Source of the DNA: Ulva prolifera
Taxonomy: Eukaryota; Chlorophyta; Ulvophyceae; Ulvales; Ulvaceae
DNA length: 64,000 nt
Direction: 5' to 3'
Assembly (NCBI GenBank): GCA_023078555.1
Contig: CM041197.1
Location: 10,875,757-10,939,756 of the forward strand
Shown: piece after piece, positions 10,289 through 20,843 of the stretch
Layout of the letters: every line of letters begins with the position of its first letter
Numbering within the stretch: position 1 is the first letter of the stretch
Position numbers and translations under genes: made by a program
Notes under the pieces: model-generated
Seen by the model: the letters and a program-made list of their open reading frames with translations, nothing else
Told to the model about the DNA's origin: nothing
Databases searched by the model: none

Positions 10289-12863
10289 TTGTGTGCGTGT
10301 AGAGTTTTTTTCGTGCCTGTTGTCGCCATGTCTATCCCGCCGGTACCACGAGATCATCGCGGATTGTGTCATTTTACACCGGAGACGTGCAAGCAAGCGT
10401 GTGCTTGTTTCTTCAATGCGTATCAGGAAGAAACTGGGGAAAATCCAGACAAGTGTGGCCTGCCGACGTTTGGCAGTGGTTGCAAAGGGGACCCGGTGGT
10501 CACCAAAGCATACCAGCGATTCATCGACCAACACTGTCGAGATGGCCGCTTGATCAGCCAAGATCGAGGCTGCACAAGGAAAGCGTATGTACACCTATTG
10601 CATGATCACTGGGATTCCTACTCCCGGACACGAACATGCCCAAGAAAGAGCAGGAAGAAGGGCATCAACCTCACTGAGGCTGAAGGCAGGCACTTGGCCA
10701 GATTGTTGGGCACTCCAGTCAACAACGGTGGCAGCTACGAGAGGTATGCCAGTATCGATGAAGCCATCACGAAGAATGCATCTATTCGGAAGTTGGCGGA
10801 GAAATCTAACGCCTCCTGCCCGGTGCTGCATGCATGGCTCTTGGAGCTGTGCCCTGACATTCTGAGGTACAGCCCGGATGACTGCATCGCCAGACACACC
10901 GAGAGTACACTCAAGAAGCGGCGCCAGTGCGCCGACGTGCTGCGAGGTGATGTCAAGTGGTTTCAGCGCAACCCAACATACCCGTCCCGCCGTGTCAGCA
11001 TGCCCAATGAGGCCAGCAACAAGAAGGATGTGTACTGGAAGCAGGAGTGGTTTGGAAATCACACGTTCATGCTAGATGCGACATCCTTTTGCAACAAACA
11101 GGGCGAGGCACATGAGGAGCATGGGTGTGTGTACAGCCTCACTGATGAGGTGTTCCCACCCAGGCTTGTGAGAGCAGACATGGCCATCACCCAATCGACA
11201 TCGATTATGGTATACTGCGTCATACACAAGCATCTTGGCCTCGTTGTTGGACCTGACATCATGTTCACTGGCACAAAGCTACCACAATCATCAATGGACA
11301 AGGAGCAGCAGTTTGCAGAGGCAGGGGTCAAGACATGGTAGGCATCTCAAATGGTTGCACTGTTCTTGTGCACTTGCAATTGCTCTTCATGCATTCGTGC
11401 TGAGTGTGCAGCACCTGAGTGTGCAGGTGGACCAAGATGAATGAGGCTGGTGCCTTTGATCAGCTAGATGCAGAGTACAAGTATATACACAGAGATCAGA
11501 GCACTTTCCACGTACGATCTCTCTCAGCTACTTCCCAATCCTGATCACAGTTGGCTCACCGTGCTCACCAGTCAAGTAGCTGGTGTATGATGCAGTGCAT
11601 ACCACCTTGCACACTGCACCTTGCATTTGATGCTTGATGTACACGTGCCAGTCATCTGTGTCTTTATGGTGCAATCTCATCAGGCCCCACCCACTTTTCA
11701 TCACCAGCTTGTCTTTCTCTGCATCTATGTCATTTCTCGTGCATCTTTTCTCATTGAAGTGTTGTGGGCCATCGATCTCGAAGCTGGTGCACCGGTCGCC
11801 ATGCACAACCGTTGCATCTATGCTCATGCGTTTGTTCCCCGCTACGCAGTTGCAATCCCACACGATCGCTGCGGCCCCGTCAATCTTGAGCACCTCTTCC
11901 GCAAATTGCTTGACATACTTGGAGTGCGTCGCACATTGGCTTTGGTGCGCGGGGCACATGAATCTTGATCGCCGTGCGGACTTTTGCACAGTCCGTACCT
12001 TCATGACTTTGTAGCAGCCGTGGTATCCACAGTCACAGCGGTAGCACATGCTAGGATTACGTGTTTGTCTCGGAAATCGCTCTGTACATCTTGCCTCGAG
12101 GAGTTCCGTCATGTGCTTGTCGGCCATGGCCAAGCCCTCAGTCCAGGTGCGTTCCTTTCTGACCCGCATGCCTGCGCAAAATGACCACATAGTGATGTTG
12201 CAGAAATGTACCGGCGAGCGCCCAGGTGGCTTCGTGGCCGTCGAGTACCAAGAGTGGTTTAGGCTGAGGGCTCTGCCAGCAATGAAGAGAATAGCACGGG
12301 AGAACTTTCTGGAGTACGGGGGCCCGGATTGGTTCAGCTACAGCACCTATTCCTCGCTGTGTGGGGCAGTTGGCCATGTACACAGTGGGATGAACCCATT
12401 TTTCATGGTGTCTCAAGACTGTGACCCGAGGCATAGCATGAAGCATTTCTGGAAGGCCATCGACGCAGGCAAGCGACTGACCGGCAACACCATTGACCGC
12501 AGAGACATTGCAGCAGGTCTGGAAGGACACATTCCCATTGATAAGGTAAGAAATTATGTGCCCACAGCTCCTAAGGTCCCAGATTCGCTGCAGTTTGCAA
12601 TCGAGAGCGTTTTTGCTCCAGTCAAGCGTAGATACCAGAGCTTGTTGCATGGAAGGGATCAAATCAGTCCAGGAGACATGGTTTGGGCCATTGATAGGGC
12701 GTTTGCAGAGGTGGCAACCCCTGCCACCATCAAGAATTGCTTTGATCATTGTGAAGGCAACGTGCGGATTTTTTGCGGCAAAGAGGATGAGTCTGTGATG
12801 CTGGGGGGGGTCAAGTATCATTGCACCCACGGCAACTGGCTCCCAAAGGATAGGAGGGGCTAA
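10289..12863 (+). CDS. Element 1 DDE-type transposase, split by a nuclease-bearing intron
   Basis: Exon 1 runs from 10289 (ATG, or the in-frame ATG at 10328) to about 11326. Exon 2 runs from about 12204 to the stop at 12861-12863. Exon 1 has a Cys-rich N-terminus, a possible helix-turn-helix region (EGRHLARLLGTP onwards) and the first putative catalytic Asp in HTFMLDATSF. Exon 2 has a second acidic block in FFMVSQDCDPRHSMKHFW and a Glu block in PDSLQFAIESVFAPVKRR. This order recalls the IS630/Tc1-like fold (D, DN..H, PD..E). Exon 2 aligns with exon 2 of the diverged transposase at 22850-23806 from its first residues, which supports the intron position. The donor (GTCAAG at 11327) is weak, so the exact splice is uncertain. 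Two separate genes are the alternative. Confidence 0.6.
11528..12190 (-). CDS. Antisense PD-(D/E)XK-type nuclease inside the transposase intron
   Basis: Intact 220-codon ORF on the opposite strand, filling most of the putative transposase intron. Its ATG lies 13 bases from transposase exon 2. The N-half has a Cys cluster (CYRCDCGYHGC, then MCPAHQSQC) suggesting a small zinc fold. The C-half has the order expected of Vsr/DUF559-like PD-(D/E)XK nucleases: Asp in MSIDATVV, then SFEIDGPQHF, then Lys in DAEKDKLVMKSGWGLMRLHH. Such folds cleave DNA, so a role in transposition, homing or double-strand-break stimulation is inference. A homolog lies in the same place in element 2 (21241-22920). No TGTAA signal is apparent on its strand just downstream. 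Confidence 0.65.
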   Translation of the reverse strand: MWSFCAGMRVRKERTWTEGLAMADKHMTELLEARCTERFPRQTRNPSMCYRCDCGYHGCYKVMKVRTVQKSARRSRFMCPAHQSQCATHSKYVKQFAEEVLKIDGAAAIVWDCNCVAGNKRMSIDATVVHGDRCTSFEIDGPQHFNEKRCTRNDIDAEKDKLVMKSGWGLMRLHHKDTDDWHVYIKHQMQGAVCKVVCTASYTSYLTGEHGEPTVIRIGK

Positions 12864-12966
12864 CTGTGACTGTTTTTTTTTGCATTTTTTCCCTGAATTG
12901 GATGCTGCTGTGTGGTGAGCGTGATTTCGTGGACTTGTGTTGGTGTAGCATGCAGTGATAGCTCCT

Positions 12967-12971
12967 TGTAA
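12967..12971 (+). terminator. Candidate poly(A) signal TGTAA for the element 1 transposase
   Basis: TGTAA, 104 bases after the transposase stop codon. TGTAA is the established green-algal polyadenylation signal. Position and strand fit, but a 5-mer is weak evidence alone. Confidence 0.4.
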
Positions 12972-13113
12972 ATCAGGAGCTGCCTCAATGTGTGCATGAT
13001 CTCCCGAGTCTCTGCTTTGCATACATGTTTGTGTTTTATGTTTGACTGAACGAATTCTCCACATTGACATCGACTGTAGTATGCACATGCACAAGCTTAG
13101 TCATGCGTGCACA

Positions 13114-13873
13114 CGGTGCCATGAAAAATAATGGGGCCTTTGCATAACCTGAATCCAGCAGGCCAGCCCACACCACACCAGCCCAAACGCACAGCAAACA
13201 AGCCCGAACCAAACACAGCCGGAATGTGTTGCATCCACAAAAAAATCACAATTTTTCGGCAAGCGTGAGCACACCTGGCTAGTGTCTGAGTCCCTGCCTT
13301 AGTGCAGCGCTGAGGGCCCCTCGTGCTGGCCAGCCCTACTGAGACCACAATCAACCCCCACCACTCAAATCAGCTGGTCTGACGCTGCAACTTCTACAGA
13401 CCACAGGCCACCCACAGGCCTGTGTCTCCACAAACTCCCGCCGGTACGGGACTCTGTACCTGTCAGGTAGTGGTGCGGACGCCGGCCCCTCGCTGCCACC
13501 GCGACAGCATTCAGAAATTACTGCAGCACCACTCGGATGTGTGGGAAGTAAACTCTGGCAAGCGCAGCAGCCACAGGCAGCTCGGATGTGAGTGTTACCA
13601 GCGCAGTAAACAGGCCATGCACTCCCTCTCACTGCATCATATGGACTCGTGCGAGTAACGTGAGACTCAGCAAAGCACGCTCTATTTCACCAGGCCATCC
13701 AGACCTGCCCTCGTGCATTGCACATGCTTGTCGTTCTGGGCGTCGCACTCGCATGCATACATGCACATGCAGTCTGTGCTTGCTGGTGCGCAGCTTGTTT
13801 AGCGCCTGCCCACCTTTGATAGTACTTAGACTGATGTTTTTGTTGAATGGCCCCAATAGCATTTTTCTGACCG
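13114..13873. repeat. Terminal direct repeat C of element 1
   Basis: 760 bp repeat nearly identical to B (9253-10012). It is followed by CTTG at 13874-13877, matching the CTTG before B. See B for its inverted termini. Confidence 0.9.
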
Positions 13874-13984
13874 CTTGATCTGTGCATTGCCGACGTACGA
13901 CCTGAGTGCTCCACAGATAACAGCTCTGCAGCCCACTAGCTAGCTTGATGAATGCTGCGCATAGGTCCTTGCTTATAACAGACG

Positions 13985-16958
13985 ACGGCCGAGCGTCTAC
14001 GGGCGCACGTCGCGGGCGGCATTGCCCCGGGCGTCGGCATCGCGCCTTCGCGCCTGTTCCCGGACGAGCGCGCCGTTGCCGCCGCCCAAGGCGAATGCTC
14101 CGTCGCTGGACCGAGCGGTGACGGCGCGGGATCGTCGACGCAGTTCGCACTCACGAGTTGGGACGGCGGGGCGGTCCCGGCCCCTCGGCCAGCATGCCCG
14201 GTTCCCCCAGCAGCGCGTCCACTCGACTTGGCCGTCCCCGCTGCGGCAGCGTGTCCCCTCGGCGCGACAGGCCACGCCTCCGCACCGGCAGTCGAGGCCC
14301 ATCCCAGAGCAGCGCGTCTTGGCGCAGGAGCGCAGGGCTCCCATGCGGCAGCCTCGGAGACGGCTTCCCAGGCTCCCCTTGCGGCTGGGTACCCCCTAGG
14401 CGCAGTGTTGCGGGCCTCCCCTCAGGCGGAACAGCCCCCCAGAGGCGCAGGCCAAGTGCCCCCTGAGGACGCGCAGCCCCCCGGCACTACACAGGCCCTG
14501 CCTGTGGTGGTGAAGCAGGAGGGGGCCGGGGCTGCAGTTCGCGGCGTGGCTGCACGCCGCTACGACGGGCCGCCGATCATCATATCGTCCAGTGATGATT
14601 CTGGCGATGATCCGGAAGTCGTTTTGGCCGCCCCTCCAGACGTGCCTCCTGCGTCCGGCATCGCGTCGGCGACCTCACCTGAGGCAAGTACCGCCTCCCG
14701 CTCTGCCGGACGCTGCTCGGCACCCCGTCGATGGGCAGCCTGTGGCCGCTGCAGCGCACGCCCCGCCTCTGCCGTTCATGGGTGTCCAGGAGCACGTCCC
14801 CGTCGTCGCAGAGCTCGCAGTGGGCGGCGCACCGGCGCACGGCGCTGCACCGGCCGCCCAAGTGGGGCAGCCCGCTGTCGTTCTCCCTAGCGCACAGCCC
14901 GCACCACCGCAGGGCAGGGGAGCGCTCCACCTGGCCGCCGCCGTCATGGGTGTCCAAGGGCCCGTCGACGCCGTTGTCCACCCGCCGGAAGCCGCGCCCG
15001 TCGAGCCTGCAGCGGCGGTGCAAACTGCTCCGCCTCCCGCCGGGGGCGGCAGCCGCACGCTACCGCGCCGGACGCCCAGCCCGCGCCACCGGCGGCCGGA
15101 CATCATGCCGGCGGGGGCGCCGTGAATCTCGCCGCCGGGGCCTTGCAGGGTGTTCGAATGCAAGCGCGAGTGGAAGCGTCATACCGTAAGTTTAGTTGGG
15201 CGAAATGTTAAGTATGTGTGCGGAGTACTTAGCACATGACGCCTGAGATCTGGGATCACACCTGCATGGACAGTATCTGAGTCAGATACTTGAGACATGA
15301 CCTTGTTCGACCTATACAGAGAGCTGGAATGTGTCTTCTCATTCGCGGGCTGGTTGCTGCCACGTGTCACCCCGTGCGTGCATCCGCATGTTCACATGCC
15401 TTGGACGCTACGAGGCACTTTCACAACACAGGGCGCCGTTGACGCCGCCGCCCACCCGCCACAAGCCGGGCCCGCCGAGCCCGACGTCCCGGGGCCGCCC
15501 CTCACCAGCCTGACGGCGTCTCAGCACGCCGTCAAAATCAACGAGTACGTGTACGACCGTTCCAGCCTACCACCGGACGTGTACGGTGAGATCATGACGA
15601 TCCGGCCGCCGGTGCGAAGCCCCCTCCACCCCGCCTGCTATTGTCCTGCTGTCACGTATGCCGTGCACGATGCGTGCGTGGCGGCGGTCCGCTGTGCCCT
15701 CGCCTGCCACCTCGCACCCCCTGCTCCGCGGTCCCACTGTCAAAGCGCGGGACGCCGTGCAGGACCTGCTCGAGGCCGTGACCGGCGGCCCGTTCCATGC
15801 GGTCCTACTCCTCGCCTCCGGCGGCAGGGGCAAGACGTGCACCTGCGAGGTGATGTACAACGGTGCCAAGCGCGACCTCGGACGGCGCGCGGTGGCACGC
15901 TGCACACACAGCGGCCAACTGGCCGCCACCATACGCTCCGAAACATTCCCGCGCCGCTTCAAGGTCGGCTCGCTCACGCTGCACATGACCCCGCCGTACA
16001 GCGACATCGCGGCGGCGCGGAGCGTCGCGAGCATCGACCTCCTGTTCGCGGAAGAGTTCACCGCCATGTCGAACCGCCTCGCCGAACACAACCTCAAGGC
16101 GTGCAGGGCTGCGAAGGAGTCGTTGAACCGGGCGGCGCGCCAGCTGCTGCAGCCCGAGCCATACGCCGACCTGCAGCAGCCGCTCGCTGGCCTCAAGCTC
16201 GTCGCCAGCGGAGACCACCTGCAGCAGATCGTCGCCCCGGGGGGCGTCGGCCGCGTCGTCGACGACCCCGCCAGCGCAGACCACGGCCTCGCTGTGCCGT
16301 ACAACCCCCCCGGCAACATCGGAGACAACGTCTGGGGTCTGCCGTCCCTGCAGAGCGCGGCGACCAACGTGCTCGTCGTCCTCGTGCACGGCAACCATCG
16401 CCTTGTCGGGCGGAAGCACGAGATGCACTGCACGGGGTGCGCTCCCCCCTGACCGCCGTGGCCTCCCCTCAGGCGCGGCCCTCATGTTTGCGTGATCTTC
16501 ATGCTTGCATGCATGATGTCGCCGTGCGCGGCTCTCACTGCGCGCCTTGTGGAATGAACGGCGTCCGCGGCGGGCGCCGCCGCCCTGCTGTGACCGACGG
16601 CCGCCTTGTCCCGTGTGTATCCTCCGATGCATGCTGCAGGCAGAGCGGCAAGATCTCGCACGAATGCATGCTGCTACTCCTCGGGCGGGTGGAGTGCATC
16701 GACAGGCCGGTGTGGTTCTACGAGGCGGCGTGCCTGCCCAACTACCCGCAGGTGGTGCCACCGGGCAAACCGTACCTGCCGTTCACCATCGTCGCCGTCG
16801 CGACCGCGGCCGAGATGGAGGAGGTGTACTACGACCGCCTGAGGCCACTGGCCAAGTACCGGGACGCGTATGACCTGGCGCCGGCGCCTCCGGCCGAAGC
16901 GGATGAGCCCGCGCCCAAGTCTGTGAACATTCCCTTGGTCTGCAGCTGGCACCAGTGA
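13985..16958 (+). CDS. YR element copy 2: Pif1-like helicase gene
   Basis: Multi-exon gene upstream of the YR gene, with approximate limits. The N-terminal exon (to about 14681, possibly ending at a GC donor GAGGCAAGT) is Ala/Pro-rich. It carries VVVKQEGAG and PPIIISSSDDSGDDPEVV, which resemble a SUMO acceptor site and a SUMO-interacting motif. Further Pro-rich exons lead to NEYVYDRSSLPPDVYG, ending at about 15585. The helicase exon (about 15700-16440) has a P-loop (LLASGGRGKT), a Walker B-like IDLLFAEEFTAMS and LKLVASGDHLQQI, which resembles motif III of Pif1 helicases. The last exon starts at about 16641 (SGKISHECMLLLLGRVECI) and ends at TGA 16956-16958. Such helicases unwind DNA during replication or rolling-circle transposition; a role here is inferred. 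Exon limits in 14680-15430 are unclear. Confidence 0.55.
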
Positions 16959-17123
16959 TCCTGCATGTCGCGCAGGCGCACATGCATGGTGCCTGGACGC
17001 CGCGCGGGTCTTGCGCCAGTCCCCGAGGAAACATGGGCATGCATACTGACCTGCAGGTGCGAGTGGCCTGAATGGGGGGGGGGGGGTGGTGTGTAGGTGG
17101 TGGATCAGCCGAGCCCATTTTAG

Positions 17124-20100
17124 CGCTTCCTGCCGATCGTGAAGAGCATTCGGATGTACATCAAGGCCTCGCCGCTCGGCGGCACTCGCAAGATTACCCC
17201 CCTCACCCAGGGCCAGATCATGCGCGCAGTGGAGTCGATGTATGTCGGGGGCTTCGGCATGATGCAAGTGCGCCACCATGCCCTCTACCGAAGCTGCTTC
17301 GCGGTCATTGTGGCTGCGGCGCAATGCTAAATCGTATCGGCAGCCTTGGCCTGTCAGTCAGCATGTCCAAGGGCTGCACTGTGATGTCGGGCACGGTGCC
17401 CGAGTGTGTGCGCTCTACAGTAGTGTGCCAGCCGTTCTGGAAGACATCCTTGTGCTTTGCTTCTGTCCTTGGCTAGCCGTTTCAAAAGAGGCCACGTATC
17501 ACCCTGTGTTGATGTTTCGAGGCGCGCGTGGTCTTTGCCTTGACTGCGATCGCTGGCCTGCGCACCACATTCTTCCAGTACTGGCGCTGGGAAGACATGG
17601 AGCTGATCAAGGTCCCCATGCTGCAAGGCGAGGTCAAGGATGCGACGGAGGAGGTGCTCCACAACAGTGACACGCAGATGTGGCGCCTGCCAGTGTGGGT
17701 ATCCGCAGTGACTGCCGCTTCCGCCGCGGCTGTCGGGGCTGCAGCACGTTTGCTCTCCAGCCTGCTGCCTTGCTGGATATTGCTGATGTGTTTTACTGCT
17801 ACGCACCCCGGCCTTTGGCGGTGCTGCGGTGGCGTTGCTGTGGTTCGGCTGCGTGTCACGTCGTCGCTGGCGGGCACCCTGTGTGCGTGATGCCGCTACC
17901 AGTGTTGTGGTGCCGCTATCAGTGTCGTGGATGTTTGTGATCTTCCCTATGCATGCTGCCGCTGGCAGCCTGCGCTGCTGCGGCAACTGCTGTGACGGAA
18001 GGCTAACCGGAGTGACACTGTGCAGATGGGCTTTGCCTTTGTTAGCCACCACGCTGTCAACAAGTGCCCCAATCACTGCGGGACACCGGTGCTGGCGCTC
18101 GACCCGACGGGGCAGCGCATGTCGCCCTTGATGCCGGTTGTCGGCAGCCTCCTCGTTCAGCTAGGGCTGGTGATGGGCGTGTATGATGCGGAACAGATCA
18201 CGCGCCTGCCGTACAACGCGGCCCTCCGCCCGAAGCCGCATGCACAACATTGGTGTGCATCGATCTCTCCTTCGTTGTATGGCTCTGCGTGTGACGTAGT
18301 GTCCGCATGTGGTTGCGCTGGCATCATGCATGATGCAGCGCTGCTTCCCTCGCTGTGGCGTGCTAGCGCTGAGCCCATAGAAGTTCACATGTGTGACCCG
18401 CTGTAGGTATGTGATATGCACACAGCATGACCTGATGTTCATGCCATTCATCAACGTGCCTGGCGTCCGCATTTCCTGGCTGGTCGCGATGTGCGGCCTA
18501 CTGTCCGAACCTGAGGACGGGGCGGAGCCGCACGGCCGGGGCGTGCGAATGGGACCTCGCTCACTGCGGTTGTCCATGGTGCTGCGCATGGTCCTCTGGC
18601 GCATCACGTCGGACCGCGCGCCTGACGAGGTCCTCATACGCCACCTCGGCACGTGGGTCCAGAATGCAACGGTTGCAGCCATGGTGCATTACTTATCTAC
18701 CCGCGGCGCGGCAGCAACTCGGGCTGGCATGGTGCGCACTCCAGGATTTGATCGAGGGTTGTAGGCTGCTGTGCAAATGAGCTCAACACTGGCTGTGGAT
18801 GGTGTGGTAGACTGCTTGCGCTCTATGCAGTGGGGATGCACCACTGTGCCACTGTGGGCACCTATCGCTGGCCGCTGCAATGGGTGCATGTGCTTGTGTG
18901 CCGCAGACAACGATTGCCGTGCTTGTTGCTAGACAGGCGCCCGCGGTGGTGACAGCAGCTCGCCGTGCAGGCACAGGCCAACATCACGGGCAACGCTCAG
19001 GGAATGGAGCATGCACGCACGATTGCGCGCATCGGCGGGGATGCCGTTGGGCCCAGCCTACTGGCCACCCTGCAGGAACAGCCCGAGCGCGAGCTCTTTC
19101 TTTTCATCGCGTTCCAGAAGTCCAAGGACGGCGCCGTGCAGCAGGCTGTCCTCACAAAGATGTCCAAGCTCCTTGCGGACCACGTTGGGGGCCACCTGGC
19201 CGGCAACGGCGGGGCGGTCGCGTCGGTGTACCATCGCATCATGCGGAAGGTGGCACCGTATCCGGGGAGGTGGCTCCTCCAGAGCGCGATGCCAGCCCAC
19301 CGCCTCGCCCAGCTCCCAGGTGCAGCACTACATCTCTGTGCGCGTGTGTTGCCATCCCGTGTTTCTGTGAGTCCACCTGCTCTGCTGCATCTCTGCATGC
19401 GTGTGTGTTTTTGTGATGTGTTCGGCCCGTCCGCCTGCTCTGCTGCAACTCTGCATGCGTGTGTCGCCATCCCGTGTTTCTGTGAGTCCACCTGCTCTGC
19501 TGCATCTCTGCGTGCGTGTGTGTTTTTGTGCTGTGTTCGGCCCGTCCGCCTGCTCTGCTGCAACTCTGCATGCGTGTGTCGCCATCCCGTGTTTCTATGA
19601 GTCCACCTGCTCTGTTGCATCTCTGCATGCGTGTGCGTTTCTGTGCTGTGTTTCGGCCGGTCCCCCTGCTGTGCCGCACGTTTGCATGTGCGTGGTGTTG
19701 TGTTGATTGTTTGTGCGCGCGTAAGGTTTGGGGTCACGGTGCTGACAGTGGCACCGTGATGCAGAGCGCGACGCCGAGGTGGTCGGCAAGCTCACGCGTG
19801 CGGTGGACGCGGCGCGCAGCGTCAAGGACAAGTGGCTGAAGGGCGCCTTGGCTGTCACCGGCGTGGACAAGGCGGGGCTCACTGTCGAAAAGCGAAGGAC
19901 GGAGCTCGCACCTCCGCGCACGACTGTCGACGACGTCGAAATCGACCAACCGCACGGACCGTTTGGCGAAGACAGGGATGGCACCACCTCAGACAGCGCC
20001 TCAGACAGCGCAGACGTTGAGATGCTGGACTCCGACGGTGAAGATGCGGGGCCGATGGATGACACGGAGCAGGACCGCGACGGTGAGCTCGCAGAGCTCG

Positions 20101-20264
20101 TGCAGAGCACCATGCAGCTCGGCGATCTTGGGACCGCCGACGAGGAGATGGTTCACGACGCGCTGGAGGAGGAGCTCAGGAGCGTTGAGGAGCAGCCAGC
20201 GCCTGTCGCCGAGGGCGGCGCAGACGGGGCCACGGACGCTGGCATGTCGTCGCTCGAGCCCTAG
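17124..20264 (+). CDS. YR element copy 2: tyrosine recombinase gene
   Basis: Exons are 17124-17267, 17522-17692, 18026-18252, 18407-18731, 18971-19319 and 19765-20264 (stop). All junction phases agree with copy 1. Recombinase landmarks are ALTAIAGLRTTFFQYWRW (first Arg), GPRSLRLSMVLRMVLWR (box II) and HLGTWVQNATVAAMVHYLS (tail with Tyr). The last exon is acidic (VEIDQPHGPFGEDRD onwards) and stops after MSSLEP. The exon corresponding to 3-374 of copy 1 is not found between the helicase stop and 17124, where a run of twelve G's lies, so copy 2 is probably deleted at its 5' end. The intron 17268-17521 is absent from copy 1. Confidence 0.6.
19336..19680. repeat. Tandem repeat, about 115 bp x 3, in a YR intron
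   Basis: The block GCCATCCCGTGTTTCT recurs at 19351, 19466 and 19581 (period 115), with alternating CTGCATCTCTGC and CTGCAACTCTGC sub-blocks. It lies wholly within the intron 19320-19764. Confidence 0.85.
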
Positions 20265-20843
20265 ACGGCGAGGCCGTGCAGGCCTCTGAGGAGAACATGG
20301 CCCGGAAGGACACAACGGTGCGCAGCTGCTGCTTCAGACCCGCCTGCAACCCGCCGTCCATGCCGCCTGTGCCGGACCCACTGTATGCGGTGGGCATGTG
20401 GGTGTCGACGGCGGATTGGATTTCAAGGGCGAAGCGATGTCGCTGGGACACCGCTGTGGGTGGACAGGTATGTGACGATGGCGTGTGGGGCTGCAGTGGC
20501 GTCAGCATCATTGCTGCGTCGGCGCTGTTGGTGGGTGTGCGAGTGCCGACGACGGGCAGGACTGAGATGGCCCGATTGCCCGAACTGCGGCGTTTCTGTA
20601 CGGGGGCATGCGATGTCACGGTTTGGCTGGGGCTGCAGCTGACGCACCGCTAGAACATCAGCATGGTGTTTGATGGGCACGTTCTGTGCCGATTCGGCTT
20701 GCACTGTGCGATGTTGTGAGTCGACACTGTGTGCAGAGCACCGCGCTGTGATGACCGACTTCACCGGTGTCGTGGTGGAGGCGGTCGCCGCCAAGGACGC
20801 CTGGCTTGAGGGCGCTGATAAGGTCATGTTCATCAACAGGCGG
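20265..20843 (+). pseudogene. YR element copy 3: deletion derivative
   Basis: 20265 to about 20370 matches 880-985 of copy 1. About 20370 to 20843 matches about 3335 to 3820 of copy 1. Everything between is missing, and both break points fall in introns of copy 1. The copy retains part of a recombinase exon end and the start of the acidic exon (MTDFTGVVVEAV, DAWLEGA). It abuts the stop codon of copy 2 and is cut off by element 2. Confidence 0.7.

Larger units (their letters stand above)
9253..13873 (+). mobile_element. Element 1: 4.6 kb composite transposon with 760 bp terminal direct repeats
   Basis: The unit is repeat B (9253-10012), an internal coding region (10013-13113) and repeat C (13114-13873). 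CTTG precedes B (9249-9252) and follows C (13874-13877). Neither repeat alone is flanked by a duplication: the inner flanks are TATT and CACA. So B, the interior and C appear to have inserted as one unit. The interior encodes a DDE-type transposase and an antisense nuclease. It lies immediately upstream of YR element copy 2. The near-identity of B and C indicates a young insertion. Confidence 0.75.

Noticed and set aside
9253-13873. B and C as LTRs of a retrotransposon
   Set aside because: They have inverted termini starting CGGT rather than TG...CA and a 4 bp duplication. The interior encodes a DDE-type transposase without reverse transcriptase.
17070-17090. G12 run as a regulatory element
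   Set aside because: It lies at the apparent junction of a deletion upstream of the YR exon. A simple slippage tract is sufficient explanation.
13985-20264. YR-helicase element as a Helitron
   Set aside because: No HUH Rep motif found. The nuclease present has the tyrosine recombinase pattern and no CTAG/TC termini were located.
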